NCBI GenBank assembly: GCA_003427395.1
Contig: BFEA01000553.1
Coordinates: 43,259-73,322 of the forward strand
DNA from: Chara braunii
Lineage: Eukaryota > Streptophyta > Charophyceae > Charales > Characeae
Reading direction: 5' to 3'
DNA length: 30,064 nt
Part shown: one piece after another, positions 10,369-19,290 of the stretch
Layout: every line of letters starts with the position of its first letter
How positions within the stretch are numbered: the stretch's first letter is position 1
Notes under the pieces: model-generated
The model's database searches: none
Told to the model about the DNA's origin: nothing
What the model saw: the letters and a program-made list of their open reading frames with translations, nothing else
Translations under genes and position numbers: made by a program

Positions 10369-12184
10369 TGTCGAGCGCATCGGCCCCCGCGCGAGCGAGG
10401 GCCCTCCCGACCATGTCACGCATGAGTTTCTAAACTAAAACATTCACTCAAGAGACAACTCGGGATCGACACATAACATTCCACGAACCGCCGAGACGGA
10501 CGCGGTTGCATCCCTCCTTCGCCGCTCTAGCCGGGTGCGCCAGCTATACTTCCCACGATCCCCTACGACAGGATAGGTTTTCGTGGGGCATAAGCTTGCA
10601 TCCCTAAGGGGCTTTCACCACCTTTAGGGGCGTATCCCTACCGAGCTACTGGCCCACTTGCGAAAGCTTTTAGATGCAATCGCAGAGGTAGGCCAGCCGA
10701 GGGTGTTTGCTCGTTTCGCTGCAGTATAGGAGTCGCTTGGTTAACGCCAAGCGGACGTCGGTCGACTAGGACTGTCTCAACCAAGCGTGAAACCCTTCAT
10801 TGATCCTAGTCCCTTAAACATACAGTCAAACGAAAGTTACGACAACCATATATATAATTATATCAAAAGGAATCGACCGTAACCGACACGAATAAATATT
10901 CCCAGTATGAAAAGATAACTGAAGAAAAAAATATAAATCATCATCACATACATCCAATAACACAAGATAAAAAACTATCCGATCGCCTCAGGTCGAATAC
11001 CACAAAACAATCAAAACAACTGCCAACGAAAAGTTGGCTAATCGAAAATAACATTGATGTTGCCAACATGGTAGTCGGACAACCTCAATTTTGACTTGAT
11101 GAGACGCGTTGCCAAAGTCATTCATTCCATCCTATCGCCGATCTAAGATTCGACGCGCATACTTGTCTTCGTCCATTTTCAATCTTTTTGGATGACAAAC
11201 CGGTTCCGAATGATTGATCAGGGGTATTGTTTGACGTGAAGCATGCCTCTTCTTCTAGGAAGTGGTATGGGGTACTTCTCCTCCTCGTCCGAGCACAAAA
11301 CTCGAATATCAGAAGTCGGGCCGTCTCCACCGAATCAACAAGTACCCCCCCGTAGAACGGTCCACTCTGGGTCGATAACAGGGTCGGCTTTTGAAGCAAC
11401 GAACCCCCACCCCAGATGCTTCCTAGAGATAGTGGATGCGTCCACCGCAAGTANCTTTCATATATTTATTTATTTTTCCTAAGTCCCGGGGTAACTTAAA
11501 CGAAAAGAAATCAGAAGAGATAAAGAAAATGGGAATCATTTAGACAGGTACAGGTAGCTAAAGGTCGTTCGGGATAGAATGGGTCAATCATTGGAAAAAA
11601 GCTAAACCCGTTTGACCTTTTCTGCTTTATTTCAATATAATTCATTCTACGACACATGTCGAATAACATTTTTTCAAAACAACAAGTTTTTTTTGACAAG
11701 CAGACAGGTGAAAGGTTGAAAGAAGACAATCCATTCCTTCATCTCAAATAGGCATAATCAATCTCATTTGTAAGCATCCCTCTACCTACCTGCACAGACC
11801 GCAAAGGAAACACGTTCAAAAGAAAACAATACAATCCCGTACTCGAGTCAGACTTTTTCATTCACATGCATGACTTGCACAACGTTCCTCTACCTTTTCT
11901 TTTGAATATTCAAAACGAACAGGGTCAAGCAAAGTGCGGGTCCATACAGGCGTGAAAGGAAGTCTAAGTCATTCAACTGACCTTGAGTGAAGTGGTGCCG
12001 AAGAAGCGCCCTGACTCACTCAAGAAAGTCAACCAACAAGTTGTGTATGCCGCCGAAAGCTGTAGTCTCAAGGAAAATCTTGATCAAACCACCTCTCACT
12101 CGCACGCCTCATCCGCAGTAACCCAAGCGTGAAAACGGCGAGTCGCATGCGCGCCAGAAAAACACTCAATCTGGTACCACGTCA
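10369..12184 (-). mobile_element. LTR A, 1816 bp, minus strand
   Basis: This is a long terminal repeat. Read on the minus strand it begins TGACGTGGTACC (at 12184) and ends GCGCTCGACA (at 10369), giving canonical TG...CA termini. It aligns end to end with LTR B at 15849-17664; both are 1816 bp, and a compared 65-bp stretch differs at three sites. The 5-bp flanks differ (CATGG on the left, GTCCT on the right), so there is no target-site duplication. No primer-binding site follows its 3' end and no polypurine tract precedes its 5' end. It is therefore a solo LTR whose duplication is lost, or a product of recombination or rearrangement. One unresolved base lies at 11454. The small ORFs inside it also occur in LTR B but accumulate replacement changes. 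Confidence 0.93.
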
Positions 12185-12660
12185 GTCCTAACTGGTCCCA
12201 AGCAGTCACAGGTGGTCCCACGCGGTTCCAGATGGTCGCATGCTGTCAAACACTTCGTCGAATGACTATTGAGTCGAAACCATTTCCGCCACACTTATAA
12301 AAAAAAATAAAACCGGTGTCGAATCTCAAAACTGCATGCGTCAAGACTGCCGCAAATGACCGTCCGCGTCCCACGTTAGTCCCAACTGAATCCAGGCAGT
12401 CCCAAGTAGTCCAGTCCCACTGCCGCAAGTGTTGGGTAGTCCCAACTACAAAACATTTATCTCATGTGCCGCATAAAAAAAATAAACCCACTTGTCACGC
12501 TCAGATTTCGTACCGTCGCATGCCGTCAACCGCCATCATGTCACGCTGTTGTTGCCGTACACACCAATGGTAGCAGACCTTCACCAAGAAAAGCAGACGC
12601 CGCGCCGCAACAAAAAACCTTTCAGCGCCGTAAAAAAAACCTTCACTATCGCGCCGCACG
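12185..12660. other. Degenerate short repeats next to LTR A
   Basis: 12185-12440 contains loosely repeated GGTCCCA/AGTCCCA/GGTTCCA strings about 18-20 bp apart (for example 12195-12235 and 12370-12420), together with CTGCCGCAA-type strings that reappear in the minisatellite downstream. I see no gene. The ORFs starting here are carried into the 54-bp repeat. Confidence 0.45.
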
Positions 12661-13108
12661 TCCCACCATCGTGCCGCATTTCCATTGTCGTGCCGAACTC
12701 TCATCGAAAAATGGCAGCGCTTCCGCACCACCGTCGAAAAAAACAGAACCGCCGCCGCAAAAATTCAGCAGCGCTTCCGCACCACCATCGAAAAAAACCA
12801 AACCGCCGTTGCAAAAATCCGGCAGCGCTTTCGCACCACCGTCGAAAAACCAGAACCGCCGCCGCAAAAATCCGGCAGCACTTCCGCACCACCGTCGAAA
12901 AAAGCATGCGTCCCCACCGCAAAAGTTGGGCAGCACTTCCGTACCACCGCCGTAAAAAGTCTGTGCCGCAGCCGCATAATTTTGGCATCACTTCCGTACC
13001 GCTGCCGTAAAAACCCGTGCCACCGCCGCAAAATTTCGGCAGCACTTCCGTACCACTGCTGTAAAAACCCGTGCTGACGCCGCATAATTTTGGCAGCACT
13101 TGTCGTGC
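12661..13108. repeat. 54-bp minisatellite, about eight units
   Basis: The core CAGCRCTTCCGYACCACCG recurs at 12715, 12769, 12823, 12876, 12931, 12986, 13040 and about 13094, so the period is 53-55 bp. Each unit also contains GTMGAAAAA or GTAAAAA and CCGCCGCAAAA. Units drift from left (GTCGAAAAAAAC) to right (GTAAAAACCCGTGC). Because 54 is a multiple of three, long ORFs stay open in several frames on both strands. Those translations are periodic and differ by frame, so they are not evidence of genes. Confidence 0.93.
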
Positions 13109-13403
13109 TCCCCATCGCTCCGCTGCCGCTCCTCACCACGCTGCCGCAGAGTTCCACCAGAGACCAGCCTGCCAAGGGGTGGAGCAGAGTGCTCCAGCGA
13201 AGGCTATGGCTGTCTCCTCCTTCGTCGCTCCACTCCTCTGCAGTCCTCCAGCTCCGCCGGCATCACTCCTGCATCCTCTCCAGCACTCCAGCAATGAGGC
13301 AAGTGTGTTGTCGCACACTAGCAGCCGGAGGCAAGTGTGAGGCAGCTGGGGGACAACTGCCTCTATTGTAGTGGCTGAGAAGGGCAGCAGCAGCCTCAGC
13401 TGC
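13109..13403. other. CT-rich unassigned segment
   Basis: Pyrimidine- and GC-rich sequence between the minisatellite and the hairpin cluster. Several overlapping ORFs exist on both strands, but none has a recognisable motif and they overlap in incompatible frames. I cannot support a gene. Confidence 0.4.
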
Positions 13404-13479
13404 CCCCAGGCAAAATTCGTCACTTGCCTGGGGCCGTTGATCTGAGCCAGATCAACGGACTGAGGCTGTCTCACCTCAG
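13404..13479. repeat. Three adjacent short hairpins
   Basis: There are three consecutive inverted repeats. CCCCAGGCAA 13404-13413 pairs with TTGCCTGGGG 13424-13433. CCGTTGATCTG 13434-13444 pairs with CAGATCAACGG 13448-13458 across a 3-nt loop. CTGAGG 13460-13465 pairs with CCTCAG 13474-13479. The first two abut with no gap and all arms are perfect. Their sequences are unrelated to each other, so this is not simply a tandem array. Confidence 0.9.
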
Positions 13480-13538
13480 CCACACACTTAGGGTGGCAGT
13501 TGTACTCAACTGCCCCCCTCTTTTTCTCCCTTTTCCTT

Positions 13539-13561
13539 GCACTCAGCCCCATACTGAGTGC
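13539..13561. repeat. Perfect 8-bp hairpin
   Basis: GCACTCAG at 13539-13546 and CTGAGTGC at 13554-13561 form a perfect inverted repeat around CCCCATA. It is part of the hairpin cluster. Confidence 0.85.
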
Positions 13562-13627
13562 AGGTTCAGCGAGAAAATGGTTGTTTTCAGCCAAGTTCCC
13601 CTCGTTACCCCTTCATCTCCCCAGCCT

Positions 13628-13652
13628 CTGGCCTGAGTCACATTCAGGCCAG
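13628..13652. repeat. Perfect 9-bp hairpin
   Basis: CTGGCCTGA at 13628-13636 and TCAGGCCAG at 13644-13652 form a perfect inverted repeat around GTCACAT. Confidence 0.88.
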
Positions 13653-14208
13653 TTTGGCCTGTATCTGATCATAGCAGCGGCCACGAACTTTTCCCTTTTC
13701 CCTTTTATCTTCTTTTTCTCTTTTCTCCCCTGCCCTCCCCTGAAAACGGGGATGGCAGCTGTCAGATTGGGAGAGGTAGGGAAAGAACTCGTGAAAATTT
13801 ACGAGTTCAAATCCCGACAGGCTCAGAGCGGGGTGCAAAACGTACCCCGACTTTGAAGAATTTTAGAAAACTATTTGCTACATAAAAAAATCTAAAAACA
13901 TTCATGCACATGGCCTAGATGCCTGACTACCTACAAAAAAAAAATCAAGGTCAACAAAATTGTTTTGCGCCACCAAAAAATAGTGGCGCAAACTGAAAAA
14001 TACAGTTTCTCAGAAAAACTCAGATTCAGTTTTTCGTTTTTTTTTTCTTTTCTTTTCTTTTCTTTTTTCTTCTTACACCCCCTAACAACGAGGAGGCAGC
14101 TGGCAGGTCGGGAGGAACAGGTCCTCCTCTCCCCATCCTCCCATTTTTCTCTCTCTCTCAGTCTCCACTCAACTCCAACCCCCTCTTGCTTTCCGTGTGT
14201 GAACTGTG
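13653..14208. other. Unassigned, pyrimidine-rich
   Basis: Mostly C/T-rich, with a T/C microsatellite-like patch (14035-14070). At 13804-13814 AGTTCAAATCC is a one-mismatch match to the Pol III B box, followed by CGACAGG; no good A box precedes it. This could be an old SINE or tRNA fragment. No gene is visible. Confidence 0.35.
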
Positions 14209-14236
14209 GGCCGCGAGATTTCAAGATCTCGCGGCC
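14209..14236. repeat. Perfect 11-bp hairpin GGCCGCGAGAT
   Basis: GGCCGCGAGAT (14209-14219) and ATCTCGCGGCC (14226-14236) form a perfect inverted repeat with a 6-nt loop. The hairpin at 14723-14752 has a closely similar arm (GGCCGTGAGAT), suggesting that the two are related although they lie on opposite sides of the N gap. Confidence 0.92.
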
Positions 14237-14255
14237 ACAATCATCTGTCCAAAAC

Positions 14256-14334
14256 GAAGTGGGAGTCTTTGTGCTCCCACACAGTCTCCAAGACGAAGTG
14301 GGAGCCTTTGTGCTCCCACACAGTCTGCAAAGAC
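14256..14334. repeat. 39-bp satellite with internal hairpin, truncated by the N gap
   Basis: Units start at 14256 and 14295 (GAAGTGGGAG...) with a 39-bp period. Each contains GTGGGAG-8 nt-CTCCCAC, a perfect 7-bp hairpin, followed by ACAGTCTSCAARGAC. The assembly stops resolving right after the second unit, so the gap is probably filled by more copies; that is inference. Confidence 0.85.
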
Positions 14335-14570
14335 NNNNNNNNNNNNNNNNNNNNNNNNNNNNNNNNNNNNNNNNNNNNNNNNNNNNNNNNNNNNNNNNNN
14401 NNNNNNNNNNNNNNNNNNNNNNNNNNNNNNNNNNNNNNNNNNNNNNNNNNNNNNNNNNNNNNNNNNNNNNNNNNNNNNNNNNNNNNNNNNNNNNNNNNNN
14501 NNNNNNNNNNNNNNNNNNNNNNNNNNNNNNNNNNNNNNNNNNNNNNNNNNNNNNNNNNNNNNNNNNNNNN
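14335..14570. other. Assembly gap (236 N)
   Basis: A run of unresolved bases. Any ORF spanning it is an artefact. It starts at the end of a satellite unit. Confidence 0.99.
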
Positions 14571-14595
14571 CGGCTTTGCCAATGGTCACGTCCCA

Positions 14596-14652
14596 TCGTG
14601 GCCTGCTATGGCACATCGAGGTACAGACCCGGGTTCAAATCCCTACCGGGAT
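14596..14652 (+). repeat. tRNA-like Pol III promoter, possible SINE head
   Basis: GGTTCAAATCC at 14632-14642 is a perfect match to the B-box consensus. TGGCCTGCTATGG at 14599-14611 is a weak A-box match at the right distance. No full cloverleaf can be drawn, so I read this as a tRNA-derived SINE head or pseudo-tRNA next to the gap rather than a functional tRNA. Confidence 0.5.
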
Positions 14653-14722
14653 TTTGGACCATTTCTCGATTTATGCGTGTCATCCTTGCGCAAGGGTCAA
14701 GATGCAGCCAGGCGGCCGTTCC

Positions 14723-14752
14723 CGGCCGTGAGATTTGATAATCTCACGGCCG
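14723..14752. repeat. Perfect 13-bp hairpin
   Basis: CGGCCGTGAGATT (14723-14735) and AATCTCACGGCCG (14740-14752) form a perfect inverted repeat with a 4-nt loop. It is among the strongest hairpins in the window and related in sequence to the one at 14209-14236. Confidence 0.94.
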
Positions 14753-14772
14753 AGAATGACCGTGCTTCATGC

Positions 14773-14838
14773 TGGTGCAGTGGGTAGCTCCAAAGGAAAA
14801 GGAGCTAACCCAGACTGCTTATCGTCGGCTCGATCCTT
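14773..14838 (+). repeat. Second tRNA-like element with extended stem-loop
   Basis: TGGTGCAGTGGG (14773-14784) matches the A-box consensus. GGCTCGATCC (14827-14836) is a near B box. Within the same stretch a long stem-loop forms: GCAG 777-780 with CTGC 815-818, TGGGT 781-785 with ACCCA 808-812, and AGCTCC 786-791 with GGAGCT 801-806 (all +14000), with small bulges. It may be a tRNA-derived SINE head in which the variable region became a hairpin. Confidence 0.5.
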
Positions 14839-14982
14839 GAATCTGCGGGTAGAAGTTTGGTAGTTGTACCTACTGGCTACCTCCTATCTCATATAGGGAT
14901 GAGAGCAGCCCACATATATGAAGGGTTACGGGGCCCAGCAGGCTGCCATCCAGGCCAGCGGACTTACTCCTTCAATCTGCGG

Positions 14983-15070
14983 CTGGCTGGTTGCTGGCTG
15001 ATTGCTGGCCGACTGGCTGCAGGCTGGTTGCTGGCCGGCTGGCTGCACGCTCGGTGGTTGCACGCTGGGT
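14983..15070. repeat. GCTGG-rich low-complexity tract
   Basis: Reiterated GGCTGGTTGCTGG / GGCTGGCTGC units of about 10-14 bp with drift. The ORF across it, with repeated Ala-Gly-Trp-Leu residues, is a translation of the repeat. Confidence 0.85.
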
Positions 15071-15207
15071 GGGTGGTTGGTGAGCCCTACGCTTGCCGCA
15101 TCCTGCGGCTACCGTGCCATCCATTTCAGCCCTTGGTGCGGACGCCCGCGGTCCTAAAAAAAATAAATAATAACTTCCTACTCACCTCTCGTCGTGGCCT
15201 CCGGTAA

Positions 15208-15747
15208 GGTCGCCACTTTGAACGCACTTAGGCCCAGAATCGTGCAACCTACCGCCACGTGCCACCTTCTTAGGTAGGGTAGGTATAATCTTAGTAGTCC
15301 CTCGCCCAAACTATTCCATAGCTCCGTCAGATGCTGTGGTTAGTGGTCACAGTACTGATTACTACTGTTTCAGTCGGACGTCAGCGTCGTCTAGCTTAAA
15401 AAAAAAAAGTTTAAGCCTACTGGTCATAGGTCTGTTTGAACAACTTTGGCAACGCCAGTCTCGTCAAGACCTTCAATTCCACGAAAAAGTCGGACAACGT
15501 CCGACGTTGAAAAACCCCTACAAATACCCTTGTCAGAGTATTTGCCCCGACAGCATTCCCAGACCCCATTGAACGACGTCCCCGACGTTCAGCATCAAAA
15601 TAGAATCAGGATCCTTATAAAATTTTCATGTGAAAGCAACGATCACAATACACAACAATTCCAACAATTGTCCGGAACTAAGCCGGAACTTTTACAACAA
15701 TATAACAACAAAACTGGATTTAGTCTCCAGGAGCCTCACTCAAAACT
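15208..15747 (-). repeat. Repeat R copy 1 (540 bp), inverted relative to LTR B
   Basis: The reverse complement of this segment aligns throughout with 19264-19804 and its first half aligns directly with 19802-20073. In the window's element B the R sequence lies downstream of an LTR, so R is probably internal sequence of that retrotransposon. It contains several short hairpins. At its right edge the R sequence stops at CAAAACT and continues directly into an LTR fragment, with ACT shared by both sequences at the join. Confidence 0.88.
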
Positions 15748-15852
15748 GCACAACGTTCCTCTACTTTTTTTTTTTAATATTCAAAATGAACAGGGTCAAG
15801 CAAAGTGCGGGTCCACATAGGCGTAAAAGGAAGTCTGAGTCATTCAACTGAC
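15748..15852 (-). mobile_element. 105-bp LTR fragment, minus orientation
   Basis: This segment aligns with 11877-11981 of LTR A in the same orientation, i.e. LTR coordinates about 204-308 on the minus strand. It joins repeat R copy 1 on its left and LTR B on its right. The join to LTR B falls within the shared bases TGAC, the first four bases of the LTR. Read on the minus strand, the order LTR-fragment then R is the same as LTR then R in element B, with about 3 kb missing. Confidence 0.85.
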
Positions 15853-17664
15853 GTGGTACCAGATTGAGTGTTTTTCTGGCGCGCATGTGACTCACCATTT
15901 TCACGCTTGGGTTACTGCGGATGAGGCGTGCGAGTGAGAGGTGGTTTGATCAGGATTTTCCTTGAGACTACAGGTTTCGGCGGCACACACAACTTGTTGG
16001 TTGACTTTCTTGAGTGAGTCAGGGCGCTTCTTCGGCGCCTCTTCACTCAAGGTCAGTTGAATGACTCAGACTTCCTTTCACGCCTGTGTGGACCCGCACT
16101 TTGCTTGACCCTGTTCGTTTTGAATATTCAAAAGAAAAGGTAGAGGAACGTTGTGCAAGTCATGCATGTGAATGAAAAAGTCTGACTCGAGTACGGGATT
16201 GTATTGTTTTCTTTTGAACGTGTTTCCTTTGCGGTCTGTGCAGGTAGGTAGAGGGATGCTTACAAATGAGATTGATTATGCCTATTTGAGATGAAGGAAT
16301 GAATTGTCTTCTTTCAACCTTTCACCTGTCTGCTTGTCAAAAAAAACTTATTGTTTTGGAAAAATGTTATTCGACGTGTGTCGTAGAATGAATTCTATTG
16401 AAATAAAGCAGAAAAGGTCAAACGGGCTTAGCTTTTTCCTAAGGATTGACCCATTCTATCCCGAACGACCTTTATCTACCTGTACTTGTCTAAATGATTC
16501 TCATTTTCTTTATCTCTTCTGATTTCTTTTCGTTTAAGTTATCCCGGGACTTAGGAAAAATAAATAAATATATGAAAGCTACTTGCGGTGGACGCATCCA
16601 CTATCTCTAGGAAGCATCTGGGGCGGGGGTTCATTGCTTCATAAGCCGACTCTGTTATCGACCCAGAGTGGACTGTTCTACGGGGGGTTACTTGTTGATT
16701 CGGTGGAGACGACCCGACTTCTGATATCCGAGTTTTGTGCTCGGACGAGGAGGAGAAGTACCCCATACCACTTCCTAGAAGAAGAGGCATGCTTCACGTC
16801 AAACAATTCCCCTGATCAATCATTCGGAACCGGTTTGTCATCCAAAAAGGTTGAAAATGAACGAAGACAAGTATGCGCGTCGAATCTTAGATCGGCGATA
16901 GGATGAAATGAATGACTTTGGCAACGCGTTTCATCAAGTCAAAATTGAGGTTGTCCGACTACCATGTTGGCAACATCAATGTTATTTTCGATTAGCCAAC
17001 TTTTCGTTGGCAGTTGTTTTGATTGTTTTGTGGTATTCGACCTGAGGCGGTCGAATAGTTTTTTATCTTGTGTTATTGGATGTATGTGATGATGATTTGT
17101 ATTTTTTTCTTCAGTTATCTTTTCATACTGGGAATATTTATTCGTGTCGGCTACCGTCGATTCCTTTTGATATAATTATATGTATGGTTGTCGTAACTTT
17201 CGTTTGACTGTATGTTTAAGGGACTAGGATCAATGAAGGGTTTCACGCTTGGTTGAGACAGTCCTAGTCGACCGACGTCCGCTTGGCGTTAACCAAGCGA
17301 CTCCTATACTGCAGCGAAATGAGCAAACACCCTCGGCTGGCCTACCTCTGCGATTGCATCTAAAAACTTTCGCAAGTGGGCCAGTAGCTCGGTAGGGATA
17401 CGCCCCTAAGGGTGGTGACAACCCCTTAGGGATGCAAGCTTATGCCCCGCGAAAACCTATCATGTCGTAGGGGATCGTGGGAAGTATAGCTGGCGCACCC
17501 GGCTAGAGCGGCGAAGGAGGGATGCAACCGTGTCCGTCTCGGCGGTTCGCGGGATGTTATGCGTCGATCTCGAGTTGTCTCTTGATTGAATGTTTTAGTT
17601 TAGAAACTCCTGCGTGACATGGCCGGGAGGACCCTCGCTCACGCGGGGGCCGATGCGCTCGACA
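15849..17664 (+). mobile_element. LTR B, 1816 bp, 5' LTR of a Ty3/gypsy-type element
   Basis: This LTR begins TGACGTGGTACC and ends GCGCTCGACA, with TG...CA termini. It is a full-length homologue of LTR A (10369-12184, inverted) with the same length. Two bases after its end lies a tRNA-type primer-binding site, which makes this the 5' LTR of a plus-strand element. Internal hairpins include CTTGAGTGA/TCACTCAAG (16009-16017 with 16043-16051), GCCAAC/GTTGGC (16995-17011), TATTCGACC/GGTCGAATA (17034-17057), GCTTGG/CCAAGC (17281-17298) and CCCTAAGGG/CCCTTAGGG (17404-17431). No matching 3' LTR occurs to the right in this window, so the element is incomplete, rearranged or very long. The upstream flank is itself an inverted piece of the same family. 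Confidence 0.94.
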
Positions 17665-17666
17665 GG

Positions 17667-17684
17667 TGGCGCCGTTGCCGGGGA
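17667..17684 (+). promoter_or_regulatory. Primer-binding site (tRNA-Asp type)
   Basis: TGGCGCCGTTGCCGGGGA starts two bases after the LTR end and is the complement of the 3' end of plant-type tRNA-Asp, including the CCA tail. This is the site where a tRNA primes minus-strand cDNA synthesis. The same site is well known from plant Tat/Athila-type Ty3/gypsy elements. It fixes the orientation of element B. Confidence 0.9.
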
Positions 17685-18889
17685 TAACGGCAAACTACCG
17701 TTGTCCCTAGCGGAATGACACTCGGGTATTTTATTTTATAGTAAATATATTTATCGTATTCTTATTATTTTATCTTCATTGATTGATTTTATTATCATTT
17801 TGTCTCGATAAAATTATTTCCGGATTTCATTCTTGAGATTATTTTTGTTATTTTTTAACGTTCAAGTTAGGTTTAAATTCATAAAAGCTTGATATTAATT
17901 GTGTCGTACTTTGTTATTGTTTTGATATACGTGTTATTGTGTTAAGAATTACCGTTTTCAAGTGTCATATCTTAATCATATCGTTTATCATGAACTTTGA
18001 GGTATTATTTATACTTATAATTATTGCGTAAATTCTTATTGGTTGGAACTATTTTGAAAAGTTGTCAACCAAACGTTGACATCCTTTTGATATTATTTAG
18101 CAGATTTATTTATTCATACGTCAGGTATTGGAATGATAAATATTTCAATCGATCAGTTTACCCGGACTCCCATTCATTTCGAGATTATTCGTTTTATTGA
18201 TGCATTTATATGATTGAAGGCACCTGATTTATTGTTGAAGATTTATTTTGCTTGGATCGTTATAAATTTCATGTGAAAGCATTTGTTGTAAGTTCTATTG
18301 TTGTTTTTGCATATTTTTGAAGTAAGTCTTGAAGGCGTTATCATGTCTGGATAAATTTCTGATGGATTTGTGAGCTCCGTAGGTGGTAGTGAGGCCCACG
18401 CCGGAGCTATGCTCTTGGTCCATAGTGGGATGTTATCTTCTGTACCCTATGTGGTTTAAGGGAAGGACTACATTATCACTGAAAGGGAGGAGGGTGTTGA
18501 GGTCTTATAAGAATGATGCTTGTAGGGTAGACGACTATCGTTTGCCGCAAGGGGAGGATTGGCTACCTAACCTCGTGTCAAGCACGGTCACCGTACCTCT
18601 ATGACCGGGGTCTAGCCAGCCTCCGTTATTTTAGGTGGGGTAGTTCTACTTTGCACGCAGAAGACTAATAAGATCGAAAACACTGGAATCGGAGGGAATG
18701 TGGTGAGGCTCGAATCTTAAGCGAGGCTTGATGTCGAGATGTTTTTCTCATACAGATTAAACCACTCCTCGACGCATTCACAAGGGGTGTCAGAAATATT
18801 GGGCATTATGACTTAAGTGGGGACGAATATAATGTCGAACTTGGTCGAGGGACTTTGGAAGAATGATTTCTCTCTTGAATGATTAAAAT
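17685..18889 (+). mobile_element. Internal/leader region of element B, no gag or pol recognised
   Basis: After the primer-binding site the sequence is AT-rich (17720-18380) with stops in all frames. It then shows a short ORF at 18383-18604 (73 codons by an alternative start) with no recognisable motif. I see no zinc knuckle, protease, reverse transcriptase or integrase motif. This looks like a long non-coding leader or a non-autonomous element. Confidence 0.6.
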
Positions 18890-19290
18890 TTTTTGAAAGG
18901 TCTGTCAGGGGCTATTCCTGGCGCACTCTTGTCAGCAGATTACTGTGGTATAGTAGTGACAGTAATGGATAGTGGCTTGAGTGATTTTTTTTGTATTATC
19001 GGAGAGCTTCCGGCATCATTCAAGAGAGACTAACGTTTGTATTGAGTGGCCGCCAGTGGGATGATGCTGGGATCATTCTGAAAAAGTTCCTCTAAATTGA
19101 AGGCTTCCAGGGGCTAGACTAAAGTCCAAGTTCGATTACGGTTTGCCAGAGGCTAATCTGGTATCATTCTACCCACTTATATGTTATAGGAATGGAAGGC
19201 TCGCCAAAGGCTATATCTGGTGGTATTTTGTTGAATTGTAAGGCTTCTGGAGGCTATACCCAGAGTTTTGAGTGAGGCTCCTGGAGGCTA
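18890..19290 (+). repeat. Degenerate ~55-bp tandem units (GGCTTCYRGRGGCTA)
   Basis: Variants of a GGCTnnnnGGCTA core recur at roughly 50-60-bp spacing, at about 18903, 19102, 19148, 19199, 19241 and 19275, for example GGCTTCCAGGGGCTA, TTTGCCAGAGGCTA, GGCTCGCCAAAGGCTA, GGCTTCTGGAGGCTA and GGCTCCTGGAGGCTA. The last unit overlaps the left end of repeat R copy 2, so these units and R belong to one internal region. Confidence 0.65.

Noticed and set aside
11118-11729. ORFs of 72 and ~110 codons in LTR A that also occur in LTR B (16304-16522, 16583-16906)
   Set aside because: They lie at identical LTR coordinates simply because the LTRs are copies. They use non-ATG starts, and the changes between copies include many amino-acid replacements (8 in 72 for the first), so there is no sign of selection for a protein.
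12185-13110. CRISPR-like array
   Set aside because: Units are contiguous and drift gradually; there are no unique spacers between identical repeats, and the context is eukaryotic.
12464-13175. Overlapping ORFs of 76-172 codons on both strands
   Set aside because: They are produced by a 54-bp tandem repeat whose period is divisible by three. Several incompatible frames stay open at once.
13931-14787. Long ORFs of 113-257 codons across the N gap
   Set aside because: The unresolved bases contain no stop codons by definition, so the lengths are artefacts.
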